Assembly: GCA_029204225.1 (NCBI GenBank)
Contig: CM055115.1
Coordinates: 10,284,361-10,348,360, forward strand
DNA from: Diphasiastrum complanatum
Lineage: Eukaryota; Streptophyta; Lycopodiopsida; Lycopodiales; Lycopodiaceae
Direction of reading: 5' to 3'
Length of the DNA: 64,000 bases
This document shows, in pieces, positions 12,101 through 22,044 of this stretch; position 1 is the first letter of the stretch, and each line of letters starts with the position of its first letter. The notes under the pieces are model-generated. The model was given only the letters and a program-made list of their open reading frames with translations, was not told the DNA's origin and made no database searches. The translations under genes were made by a program, and so were the position numbers.

Positions 12101-12870
12101 TAATGAGGGATTTAGAATCAAAACATCCGTGTACATTAGAATGAATGACTCATGGGTCTTGGTAGCAACACGCTCCATAGAATTTCAAAGTGCTATTAGG
12201 ATGAGATCTAGGCCTGGACTGTTATGACTGGGTTAGGATTGGGATAGCTACCTCTAACAGGTGACTTCTGCCAGTTGAGTAGAAATGGAAGGGTTTATCA
12301 TTATTTCTATTCCAGAAGTTTCCATAGACATCTCCTAGTTGGAGATAGACTATTCAGAGTTAGACATAATGCCGACTCTAGTTCCCTTGTATTGTATGAG
12401 TTGAGTGAAGATTCTACGTGGAAAGAGTTAGGAGGATCCTTTACCCAATATACTGAATTGCATCTTCGATCCGTTGCTAGAGTATGAGTTAGAGAACTTA
12501 AATGATATCATCAAGGATTCTGGAAGAGATCCTCATGGAGAATATGAGGAGGAGGTAGCTCTGGAACTTCGCAAGCGAGCAAGATATCATTAGTGCAGGT
12601 CGTGAGTTTCAAGAAGACTGAGGATGTGAGTATAACCCTTTATAGGCTATGTCTCTAGTGTCCTGGAAAACCTCTATTAGCTATAGAGGTAAGGCTTGGT
12701 CGATAAAACATGTCAGGGATCCCCTAGTTAGGTTTGTGTTTGAGACGTGTACGACCATTCTCGTAACAGCATGACACTGAACACATAGTGGTGCATATCT
12801 TGTTATGTTGTTTTCCACTTAGCTTTGATCCCGTGAGTGGGAAATGCCGTAACATAGGCCCATAGAGCAA
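9200..12870 (+). pseudogene. ORF3, long decayed multi-exon gene, copy B (unknown family)
   Basis: A chain of coding-like stretches on the plus strand is repeated in copy D (52030-55165, end piece inverted at 55490-56060). In order: 9200-9466 (ends VVFENFLS); 9500-9640 (MESVVDF, YVAEGISFTLSN); 9630-9740 (GEWYFDYENDGLL); 10270-10431 (DEITNFIMTPIKALIHMC); 10620-10960 (LDPAWLSVILATSLHLG, SRKPNLCMIG), followed by a GTAAGT-like donor near 10962; 11200-11450; 11540-11890 (YFGKGSYNRAMIHYLM, GAARLAEILATPEPC); 11970-12224; 12275-12600 (RNGRVYHYFYS, LLVGDRLFRVRHN); and 12640-12780. Frames change often. Agreement between two diverged copies shows these were real exons. I do not recognise the protein. Confidence 0.5.
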
Positions 12871-12879
12871 CGTGAAGTT

Positions 12880-13448
12880 TCAGTTCCCAATTGGATCGGC
12901 TAGACTCGACGGCCTTGGTTAGAATACAACATAATATTTTATTGGTGGATTCTGCCTGACCATTGCATCATGGATAATATGGAAAACTTTTGTGATGTAC
13001 CACAAATAACTTTGAAAGTAGAAATGTTATGATAGAGTTAAGGAAATGACTGTCACTATCGCTTATAAGTTCTAGAGGACATCTGAAATGCACGATAACC
13101 TGTTTGTAGAGAAATTTTGGGGTAGAACGATCATCAGCATTGTGAACAGCTCTAGTTGGTACAATAATCTATAGCCACTATGACATATCTAGATTGAGTG
13201 TGTCTAGCAATGGGACTAATTGGTCCAAGATAATCAATCCCACATTTTTGGAAAGCTTGATCAGTTGTGACAGGGTGTAAAGGCATATAGTTGGCCGTTT
13301 TTCTAAAAACATTTGTCTGTTGATAGACATAACAAGCCTTTATGTAAGTGTGGGTATCTTGGAAGATAGTTGGCCACCAAAATCTTGCCAAGAGGATTTT
13401 TTTGGCAGTTGTTTTGGAAGAGAAATGACCAGTTCCAATACCTTTCAT
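12880..13448 (-). pseudogene. Ty3/gypsy integrase fragment
   Basis: Minus strand from 13448: a zinc-binding region with GHFSSKTTAKKIL and WWPTIFQD, then YVYQ with a decayed Cys pair, then the core (FQKCGIDYLGPI, IVAIDY). Beyond a stop at 13152 the core continues (CPLELISDSDSHF; NGQAEST; ALWAYVTAF) down to about 12880. The integrase is inactive: stops are present and the last core residues are lost. It abuts the end of repeat copy B. Confidence 0.8.
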
Positions 13449-13613
13449 GGGTTAAGGATATAACTGAGGAGCTTTGGCAAATGCACGGCTTTCTCCAGGG
13501 TATGCTCCACTATTACAACAACTACCATTCCTTAATAAATTGTGCTAGCAAATGATGGAGGGCATCAACAACAAAATTTACCAATCCTGACAACAATAAT
13601 CTCGCCTCCAGGA
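13449..13613. other. Junction between gypsy fragment and copia LTR, no gene seen
   Basis: Short stretch between the gypsy integrase and the copia LTR start at 13614. It may be upstream gypsy sequence, but no motif is clear. Confidence 0.3.
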
Positions 13614-14275
13614 TGTTGGATTTATTTTCTCTACTCTCCTAAATCCTATGTTATTTTGCCTCCATTCATCCTGCTGCATTTTTACTCACGATTTCTGGCA
13701 AGCCAAAAATACGACAGTTGCATAGTCTACATAAATACAAGGAGATTTAGCAGGCGAAAAAAATATGACAAAGTCCCACCTTCGTATTTTTTGCGAAGAC
13801 AAATGACGATGGTGCCCTTACAGAAAGACGAAGGTACCGTACAAACGATTTTCTAAGGCATTGGATAGACGATTTTCTAAGGCATTGGACAAACAATCTC
13901 CTACAGACGGCACAAACACTTTTGTACCTTCTTCATCTGCACACCTAAAAAATTTGTATATAGATTGAGAGGATGGAGTATAATTTGTAACACGGTAGAT
14001 AGACATTGTAGATGCTTTTACGCGTTGATTCTTTCTTTTAGATAGATTGTCAATAATAGGTTCATAACCTTTTACAGATTGTGATTAGCTTTGTGTTCAG
14101 ATTTGTGTCAATACTGCAATGCTTTTCTATTTTTTGTCTGGCCATCTAATTGATTTGTCTGGTTATTTGCTCTAAAATTATTATGTTCTTGTGTTTGCCT
14201 ACTAAGCCACCAATAGTGCATGCACTTAGAGAATTTGAAGGGATTGATCCTCCCATTTCATCTATTTATCCGACA
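13614..14275 (+). repeat. Copia 5' LTR (element copia-1)
   Basis: Starts with TGTTGGATTTATTTTCTCTA, close to the LTR start at 21831, and ends in ..CGACA immediately before a tRNA-Met primer site. Length is 662 bp. A TATA-like box (TTGTATATAG) lies near 13959. A 25-bp piece (ATTTTCTAAGGCATTGGA) is doubled at 13849-13895. No matching 3' LTR remains. Confidence 0.65.
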
Positions 14276-14287
14276 TGGTATCAGAGC
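14276..14287 (+). promoter_or_regulatory. Primer binding site, initiator tRNA-Met
   Basis: TGGTATCAGAGC directly follows the LTR end. This is the usual copia primer site, complementary to the 3' end of initiator tRNA-Met. Confidence 0.85.
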
Positions 14288-14512
14288 GAAAGATATAAAA
14301 ACCTCTCCAATTCCTTAAGTGGTTCCATTTCAAAGCGATTTCTATAGCCTGATAAGCTTCCACAGAAACAAGACTCTACTAGCCGATAGAGTGATTGTCA
14401 TCTTGTTCTATAATTTAGCACCAAATTTTCATACTTAAGTCACTGATAGTTACTCCTATCACGTAGACTAATTTTCCCAATTGGAATCCCAAGGGAAATC
14501 CAGTCCTATCAT

Positions 14513-15370
14513 GGTCAAGATTGATGGAGCTAATTACCATCTATGGAAATTTAAGATGAGAATCGTGCTAATGGCTAAGGAGTTGTATGATGCTATAGGT
14601 GCAGAGGGAATACCCGAAGCTGACGAAGTAGCAATCTCCATATGAAAGCTCTGGGACACCTTGAGCACATTATACGAAGTGTGAGATATACCTTCCGAGC
14701 TACATCTCAGGAAGAAACTGTACTCCCTCAAGATGGCGAATGGCGATTCTCTATAGAATCACATCAACGAATTCAAGAACCCGCAAATGGCCATTGTCAG
14801 ATCTGTCATAGACAATCAAGACACATTAATGCAACTGCTTACAATCTTGCCAAGCTCATATGACAACTAGGTGATGATCATCACGATGCATCCAGAGCTG
14901 ACTCTTTCAAGAGTCATATTGTTGTAGAAAGATATGCAGAGAAACGAATCTTCTAGTTCCTCAACTAATTCTCATTCCTTGTACACCAACAAAGGCACGA
15001 CTAAGCAGAAGAAGAAGAAAGGCCCGAAGCAATCAAAGCAAGACCACAAACCAACACAGCACAAAGAACAATCAAATTTGTAGATACTCCAAGAGAAATA
15101 ACCATGAGATTCAAGACTTCCAAATACTACAAGCAAAGAATAACAACAAGGGACAATCAAATCAAGTAGTCAACGCAGCTACACAACTTTCACAACTCAT
15201 TCACTAAGTTGATCATGATGCCTTCATGACCAACCATCAAGGAGCATCCAACGACAATTCTTGGTTCCTAGATTCTGGTGCCACTCAGCATATGACCAGC
15301 CTCATTGGTTGTTTCGAGTCCTATACACCATATAGTGCCAAGAAGTACATTCACCTTGGCGACAATTGGC
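14513..15370 (+). pseudogene. Copia gag and start of protease (copia-1), truncated
   Basis: Starts at ATG 14513 with the gag N-terminus (GANYHLWKFKMR). Broken frames continue through the gag core (LWDTLSTLYEV, SVIDNQDTLMQLL), a Ser-rich and Lys-rich linker, a decayed zinc knuckle (near 15080-15120) and the protease motif DSGATQHMT near 15273. It stops at about 15370, where minus-strand gypsy protease begins. Many stops are present. The same family as copia-2 at 17795-21895. Confidence 0.8.
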
Positions 15371-17375
15371 AAGTTCATTGACTTAAAAGCAGAAGTCGCA
15401 GATTTTATCTTTGTAAGGCCCCATTTTGCACATAGCTTTGTAGAAATCAGGTTAACTCCCGAACCGCCATCTATCACGGCTACTTCTTTAAAAAATTGCC
15501 TATGCTGTATTGGCAGGGTGATATTTTTTTGTTCACTTTCCCAAGCTGCTCCGACATGGAGTACTTTATTAGATTCTTCAAATCCGACACAAAAAAGTGG
15601 TTCTTGATGGACTTTTGGTTCAACTTGAGTTAACTTTTGCGCTGATACTTTTTTTGCTTTTGGAACCAACTTTGGGAACTCTCCCAATGAAATATTGATC
15701 TTACTAGAAAAAATATTCATGAGTAGTTCTGTTTGCGGTGCTTCCGGTTCAGTCATCTTGAAGGGTTCTTCATGATGATGCAACTAAGCATTCACATCCA
15801 TGCGTGGATTGTTCGGTGGTTGTACTGGTGAAGAATGAACTTCGGTTGTTGCTCTAGCAGCTTCAAGCTCCTCTTCTTCTTGCAAATGTTTAATACACTG
15901 GCTCATATCCTGATATCTTCTTTTTTTCTGCATGAAGATTTGGATAGACTCCAGATGTTGTTGGTATATCAGTTAATGGTATAGAATCAGTAGGTACTAG
16001 AACTGCTACAAGTTCTTTCTGCTTCTGTGCTCTGGTAACCACCATCAAGGGTACACTTGGTTTGTTCTGAGCTGTTGGTCTTTGCTTGATTGTTATCAAA
16101 TTTACAAATTTGTCTTTGTTTGGACATTCTGCAACTCTGTGATTTTCTCCACATGCAAAGCATCCAAGTGGTGCTCTGGTCTAGTTCCTAGATGCTTGTT
16201 GTTGCGCGATAGCATAAATAGCATACTATTCTGAAGATCCACCTTTATGATCATTACTATAATTCCATTGCTTGGTACCTCTTTAAGATTCTGGTTCCAT
16301 CAAATTGGAAGGAGGAGTGGGGTGCTTTGGTGGGGTAGGTAAGACTAATCGTTCCGGGTTGACGAGGTCTAGCTGTTGGATTTCCTCCATAATGTGGTTT
16401 TCGATATCCTATCTAGGCATACCGTTGCTGAATTATATGAGTATTGAAGTTGCAAAAGGCAGTCTCATGATCAGGCAAATTACACAAATGGCATATACTG
16501 ATTTTCATTCATTTTTTCAATTGAGGACACTCATTTACTGTGTGATTTTCCATACAAATAGAACACCAAACATTTTTCCTGGTATGAAAAGTCTTAGCAA
16601 ACTTCTCAGGTTTCTTGTTTGCTTGTCCATTGAAATCTTCCAATGCTTCGATCTTCTCATCAAATTGCGACTGCAACTTTTCCATCTGTTTCTGCTGGTT
16701 CTTTCCAAGTTTCTCAAACTCATTGAGCATCATCTCTGTAGTAGCATTGACATTCGTTGATGCAATAGTGGTGGATGTCGTAGTGGTCTGCCCTGCTGTA
16801 TAAGGCAACATACTAATATTCGGCTCATCGTCTAAATCTTCATCCTCCTCTTGTACTGCATCATCCATAGCATTTTGCAAAATTGCGTACTCATTATGGC
16901 GTTTTAGCTCACATATGATCCTTTTAGGTAGACCTGACAAAAATCACATAATCATGGCATTTTCATTGATCAGCTCAGGTTTGCACTCAGATCTAAGTCG
17001 TTTTACCCATTCAATGTAATCTCGAACCATTTCACGCTTCCCCATTTTAATTTTACTTAGAAGTAGGAAAGGGTCTTCCATAAACTTCCAAGGTTTGAAC
17101 CGTGTGATAAGGGCTCGTTTGATAGTCTCTCAATCTGTATTCTCAATTTCATCTTGATTATAGTACCAATCTTGTGCTGCACCAATTAAGGCCATAGAAA
17201 AAAGCTTAAGTTTATCCTGGGGAAAAACTTCACCATAGACTTCACAAGATTCAAAATAGATCTGAAGAAATTTGATTGGATCTATTAATCCATTGTATTT
17301 GGGTAGATTCAAACGGGGTGCTCTCCTAACAATGATTGGATTAACTTTCTGAGGAGCACCTCCAGGGGTCTCCAT
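15371..17375 (-). pseudogene. Ty3/gypsy gag and protease fragment
   Basis: On the minus strand, gag starts at 17375 (METPGGAPQKVN, then a retrotransposon gag region with KYNGLIDPIKFLQIYF and AAQDWYYNQDE). It continues broken through 16940-16509, a coiled-coil-like Gln/Lys region followed by a zinc knuckle CSICMENHTVNEC. A second (CHLCNLPDHETAFC, near 16440-16490) and a third knuckle (CFACGENHRVAEC, near 16125-16165) follow. The protease lies in 15783-15371 (VIDGGSGVNLIS). Three zinc knuckles are also found in the gypsy gag at 37467 and 59370. Pol is missing; the copia-1 protease abuts it at 15370. Confidence 0.85.
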
Positions 17376-17794
17376 TATTACATACTAGATCAAGTAGACA
17401 ATGAGATTGGATCTAGATTTTTCAATCAAAACTATCTCAGATTAATTCTGCTAGATCTCTTCCACTTGAAAAGAATCGGATTCCTATATCATTAAAAAGA
17501 TTCCTAAGATCAACTGATCGATACTTCTCAAAATGAAAAAATACTCAAAATCAGAATCAAACTAAATAAGATTTGACCCAAAATTTGACAAAGTCTTGAT
17601 ATGGAAAATCAGAACCTTAAATTAGAACTGGTGAAGGTTCCTTAGACGAAGGCTGACTCAACGAAGGTCCAACAGTGGTATATTTGGTAAAACAAACTCT
17701 CTGATCAAACTTTTCTGACAAATTCTATGGAAATAACCTTCGTCGAACTCTAAGACTGAGAATCTGACACAAATATAGCTAGGGTAGAACTGGC
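17376..17794 (-). mobile_element. Gypsy 5' leader upstream of gag
   Basis: About 420 bp upstream of the minus-strand gag start, with no gene. It probably holds the gypsy leader and the edge of its LTR, but no primer site or LTR border is clear. It ends where the copia-2 LTR begins. Confidence 0.3.
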
Positions 17795-18974
17795 TCTTGG
17801 ATTATTATCCTTCTCACAAATCGACTAATTGGTTTTAATCTTCATCCATTTTTTTATTCGGTTCTGAGGTTTTTCCCAGTTCTTTTATAGTCTACAGTTT
17901 TACAAGTGTTTTTAGACAATCTGCAAAATTACACGGAGTTTCACCACAGTGTCGCATTTCATTTTCTCTCACTTCGACTTTCTCACCTGTCAGGAAATAC
18001 ACGGAGTTTTACCTTAGTGCTGGTTCGGTTTTTCATCTCGTGTAAATATGCAATTCACCTTTTCACATTTTTTTGCCTGTCAGGATTTGCAAGCAAATAT
18101 GCAAAATCGCATTTTTCACTTGACAAAATGTTGCACTTTTCGTTTTCTCCAAAGAGCCTCAAAAGTTAAGGAAATGACTCTGGCAAAGTGTAGGGCAATC
18201 CTAAATCAGTTTTTAAGGCATTGCCATGTTTTTTGCAAAATCCCGATACTATCGCCTTTTACGACAGTGTTGCCTATGGCTGTTTTAGTTCATTTTTGCA
18301 GAAGTGACAATTTGGTTCATTTATGTAGACAAAACGTTTATAGCCAATTTCACCATCAGCAATCAATGACAAGGAACCGGATGGATGCCAGTGGATACCA
18401 GCCAGTTGGCAATTGCAATTGACGACCTAATTTCTTAGTATAAATAGGCAATCATATTCATATAGTTTTAATGTAAGCAGTTTAATATCAGCAAGTATTG
18501 CAAGTTAGCTCTCTATCAAGCTTTTAAGCTTGAACTCTCTTGAGCATTCTAGCTCAGGCTTAGAGTTATATTTTAGAGTTGCTATTGCGTTGTTGCTTAT
18601 CAGCATAGCTGCTTGTTATCAGACTTATCCTGAGTTACTCAGAGACACCTTAGAGTGCGCGGTTTCTATCTGCTAATGTTTTGCACTCATTAGCATCTGA
18701 GTTTGTTTTTATGAATCAATACCTGTCTTTTATTGCGTTCAAAATTTGTCAGAATGCATGCATCTCTATATTTCCTTTGTAACTGATAAAATTGTTTGAT
18801 AATTCAATACTTCATGTTTGGCTACGTAATCACTTAGTATCTAGCGATTTCAAAGTTAGTTGCTAAAGATTGAATGTGATTCCCATCACTACTACTTTGT
18901 TCAATTTTTTATAGGCATAGTCATGCACCGGAAGTAGGAAGTTTCCGCTACAATTATCTAACCTATTTTCGACA
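17795..18974 (+). repeat. Copia 5' LTR (element copia-2)
   Basis: Starts TCTTGGATTATTATCC, matching the 3' LTR start at 21831 with a decayed first dinucleotide. It ends in ..TTTCGACA before the primer site. A TATA box, TATAAATAG, lies at 18439-18447, which would put transcription start near 18470. Length about 1180 bp. Short frames inside it are not genes. Confidence 0.7.
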
Positions 18975-18986
18975 TGGTATCAGAGC
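18975..18986 (+). promoter_or_regulatory. Primer binding site, initiator tRNA-Met
   Basis: TGGTATCAGAGC immediately follows the LTR, as in copia-1 and in the gag-only element. Confidence 0.85.
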
Positions 18987-19180
18987 TATTTCACTACTTC
19001 TTTATCTTATTCCTTCATGATATCAGAGTGAAACGTCTAATACTTGATATTTTTTGCCATATCAAATCGATATCAAACTCTTCAGTTCTTTCCAATCTTT
19101 TAGTATCAGAGAATTGGGTTCCTGTTGTTGGGATTACTACATCTTAGCATCATCGATACAATCGATAGACTAAGTTCCAG

Positions 19181-19957
19181 ATGAATTCTCAAAGTAAAGC
19201 CAGTCTTATCGCAGACAAGTTGATTGGATCCAATTATCATTTGTGGAAATTTAAGATGAAGACCTTGCTAGTTGCCAGTGAATTATGAGATGTTGTTACA
19301 GGTACAGAAGTAAAACCTGAAGACGACGACTCAAAGTGGAAATCAAAGGACGGTAAAGCTTCTGTGCTTATTATCCTCAATATATCAGATACACAGATTG
19401 GACACATAGCTGAAGCTGAAACGTGAAAAGGCATTTGGGACATCCTGAACTCACTATATGACGTGAGGGATGTCTATTGGTAATTCTCTTCAGAATCACA
19501 TTAACCAATCTAAGAATCTCTTGCAACAGATGGCCGCTGTCAGATCAGTCATAGACAATCAAGACACAATTATGACATTGCTTTCAAGCTTGCCCTCTAC
19601 ATATGAGAACTAAGTGATGATAATATCGACACACTCAAACTTAACTCTTACTAGAGTTATCACTATGTTTGCAAGAAGATAATAGAAGAAGTCAAGACAC
19701 TTTGTCGACTTCCTCCTCTCAGGCTCTATATGTCAACAAAGGCTCTAAGCGACAAAAGCAGAAAGCTCCAAGAAGGCTGCAACATAAGCCGACTCAAAGT
19801 CAAGAACAATCATTGAATCCACAATTGAAGAAGAAGATGTTTTGCAAGTATTGCAAGTGCAATAACCATGAGATCAAGGATTGTCGAATTCTCCAAGAGA
19901 AGAATGCAGCCAAGCAACTTGGTCAACAAGCAAACACAGTTTCACCATCCCCCTAGG
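19181..19957 (+). pseudogene. Copia-2 gag
   Basis: ATG at 19181. The N-terminal gag motif IGSNYHLWKFKMK, the core (SVLIILNISDTQI, IWDILNSLYDV), a small internal deletion near 19475, then the C-terminal part with a CCHC zinc knuckle CKYCKCNNHEIKDC near 19846-19887. Stops at about 19288 and 19423 and a frameshift break it. Its stop near 19955 separates it from the protease frame. Confidence 0.85.
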
Positions 19958-19962
19958 TCAAA

Positions 19963-21133
19963 GTGGATGAAGGTGCATTCATGGTCAAAGATCAAAGCAC
20001 ATTTTTGGATGATTCATGGTTTTTGGATCTGGGAGCAACTCAACATATGACCAATCAACGTGAGATATTCAACTTCTACATGCCTTATAACACGAAGAAA
20101 TTTGTTCATCTTGGTGACAGTAGTACTCTCACTATTGAAGTTGAAGGTACTGTAAGATTGCGATTCCAGCACGATCAATTCAAATTACTATCAAAAGTCC
20201 TATATGTTCCTAAAATCTCTACAAATCTATTATCAGTAAGTAGAATTACAGATTTAGGTCATAAGGTAGAATTCGAATCTAATCTATGGAAAATTATTGA
20301 TAGTTCTTTGCACTCGGCAAGAGGCAGGGTTACTTATATAGATTGGCACATTGTTATTTTGAGTCTAGTCAAGCCTTGAAAACCTCTGTTTTAGTCAATA
20401 AAGCATTACTATGGCATCATCGCTTAGGACACGTAAATCATGCATCTATTTTGAACATGTACAGACAATCCATGGTTCTTGATCTCGACTATCCTTCTGG
20501 TAAGGTCAATTTCCCTGTCTGTCATAGCTGCATTTTTGGAAAGCAGGCTAGGGTTCCTTTTAGATCAAACCATATGCATGCAGCAAAAGATCTACTAGAT
20601 GATGTTCACACAGATATGTGTGGACCAATGCAAACTCCTTCATTGTTAGATGCAAAGTATTTTATTACCTTCATTGACGAGTGTTCTATAAGGACAGTTG
20701 TTTATTTTATTAAACAGAAGTCAGAGGCTTTCATCAAATTCAGACAATTCAAAGAGCATGCTAAGAATCAAACTAGCAAACGAATCAAAGCACTGAGGTC
20801 AGATAATGGGAGAGAATACATCTCCAATGAATTCAAGGAGTACTGCCTCAACAACGGCATTGAGCAACAATATATTACCTCCTATTCACCTCAACCAAAT
20901 GGTCTTGATCAGAGAAGGAACAAAACCTTAGTTGAATCAACAAAGTGCATGTTATCACATGAGACTCTTCCGAATTGCTTCTGGGCAGAAGCTGTTTCAA
21001 CAGAAACCTATATTCAGAACAAATGTCCTACTAAAGGCTTCTCAAACAAAACATCATTCAAAATTTGGATAGGTACCAAACCCTCTTTATCAAACTTACA
21101 AGTTTTTGGATGTACTGCATTCAAGAGAAGTAG
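19963..21133 (+). pseudogene. Copia-2 protease and integrase
   Basis: Protease in 19963-20379 has WFLDLGATQHMT: the catalytic triplet DSG reads DLG, so the enzyme would be impaired. Then come the pre-integrase zinc region (LWHHRLGHVNHASIL, CHSCIFGKQAR) and the integrase core with DVHTDMCGPM, then ALRSDNGREYISNEF and QQYITSYSPQPNG, giving the D,D,E residues except that the usual Glu near VESTK is displaced. A frameshift near 20375 splits the two. At 21133 the sequence jumps to RNase H, so RT is deleted. Confidence 0.85.
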
Positions 21134-21821
21134 CAGATGTGTGAGTATCCTTACCATTCTATTATAGGATCTCTTATGTATGCCATGATCTGTACTAGGC
21201 CAGACATTGCTTTTGCAGTCAGCTCTCTCAGTCAGTTTATGACTAATCCTAGTGTAACACATTGGAAGGCTCTCACCAGAGTCATGAGATATCTTCGAGT
21301 TACTATGAACTTTTGCATTTGTTAGGGAGCAGTCAGCAATGACAAACTCAATTTCCTCAGTGGTTACACAGATGCAAGTTGGGCAGGAGATGTAGACACT
21401 CGTAAATCTACTTTTAGATTTACATTCTTCCTCAACAATGGTCCAATTTCCTAGAACAGTTGCAAGTAATCTTCGATAGCTCTATCTTCCACTGAATCAA
21501 AGTATATCGCAGCCTCTCGAGCTACAAAGGAAGCAATTTGGTTGAGAAACTTATTTTCAGATATCGGTCTGAATCAATATGCTCCAACGACATTATTTTG
21601 TGATAATCAAAGTGCCATCACTTTATCAGCCAACCTATATCTCATTCTAGGAGTAAGCACATTGAACAAAAGCAAAGTTCTCAACAAAGAGGTCAGATTG
21701 TAGTACTGTAGAACGAAAGATATGACAGTTGATATTTTTACCAAAGTATTGAGTTTGGATACACACAGAAGATTATGTGTAGAACTAAGTTTGAAGGTAA
21801 AGGCATTCAAGGATTCAGATT
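21134..21821 (+). pseudogene. Copia-2 C-terminal RT edge and RNase H
   Basis: Resumes at YPYHSIIGSLMYAMICTRPD, the thumb/connection region of copia RT, then RNase H motifs (GYTDASWAGDVDTRKST, ALSSTESKYIAASRA, FCDNQSAITLS, TVDIFTK). Several stops are present. The 21133 junction removes all of the RT palm. Confidence 0.85.
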
Positions 21822-21830
21822 AAGGGGGAG
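21822..21830 (+). promoter_or_regulatory. Polypurine tract of copia-2
   Basis: AAGGGGGAG lies immediately before the TGTTGG start of the 3' LTR. Confidence 0.8.
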
Positions 21831-21895
21831 TGTTGGATTATTCTCCTTCTTACCAATCAACTAATCGGTTTTTACCACAGTGTCACATTTCATTT
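21831..21895 (+). repeat. Copia-2 3' LTR, truncated
   Basis: TGTTGGATTATTCTCC and the next 50 bp match the 5' LTR start at 17795, with a deletion that brings the CACAGTGTC motif closer. The match ends near 21895 at A-rich sequence. Confidence 0.75.
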
Positions 21896-22044
21896 CATTT
21901 TCAATTTCTAGAAAAAAAATAAAAAAAAGTCGCGAAAAAAATTTAGACAAGATAAAAGAAAATTCGCGATTAATTTCAGAAAAATACTAAAAAATAATAA
22001 AAATAGAAAAAATAAAAATAAAATAAAAATTTTGTCAAAGGTAG
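21896..22044. other. A-rich stretch between copia-2 and gypsy pol
   Basis: About 150 bp made largely of A runs and AAAATA repeats. No gene is seen. It lies 3' of the minus-strand gypsy integrase, where a 3' untranslated region would be. Confidence 0.4.

Noticed and set aside
11970-12224. Plant virus movement protein
   Set aside because: The hydrophobic pattern is only loosely similar and no defining motif of the 30K family could be found.
14276-14287. tRNA gene fragment
   Set aside because: The 12 bases are a primer binding site after an LTR; no tRNA fold is present. The same holds at 18975 and 33253.
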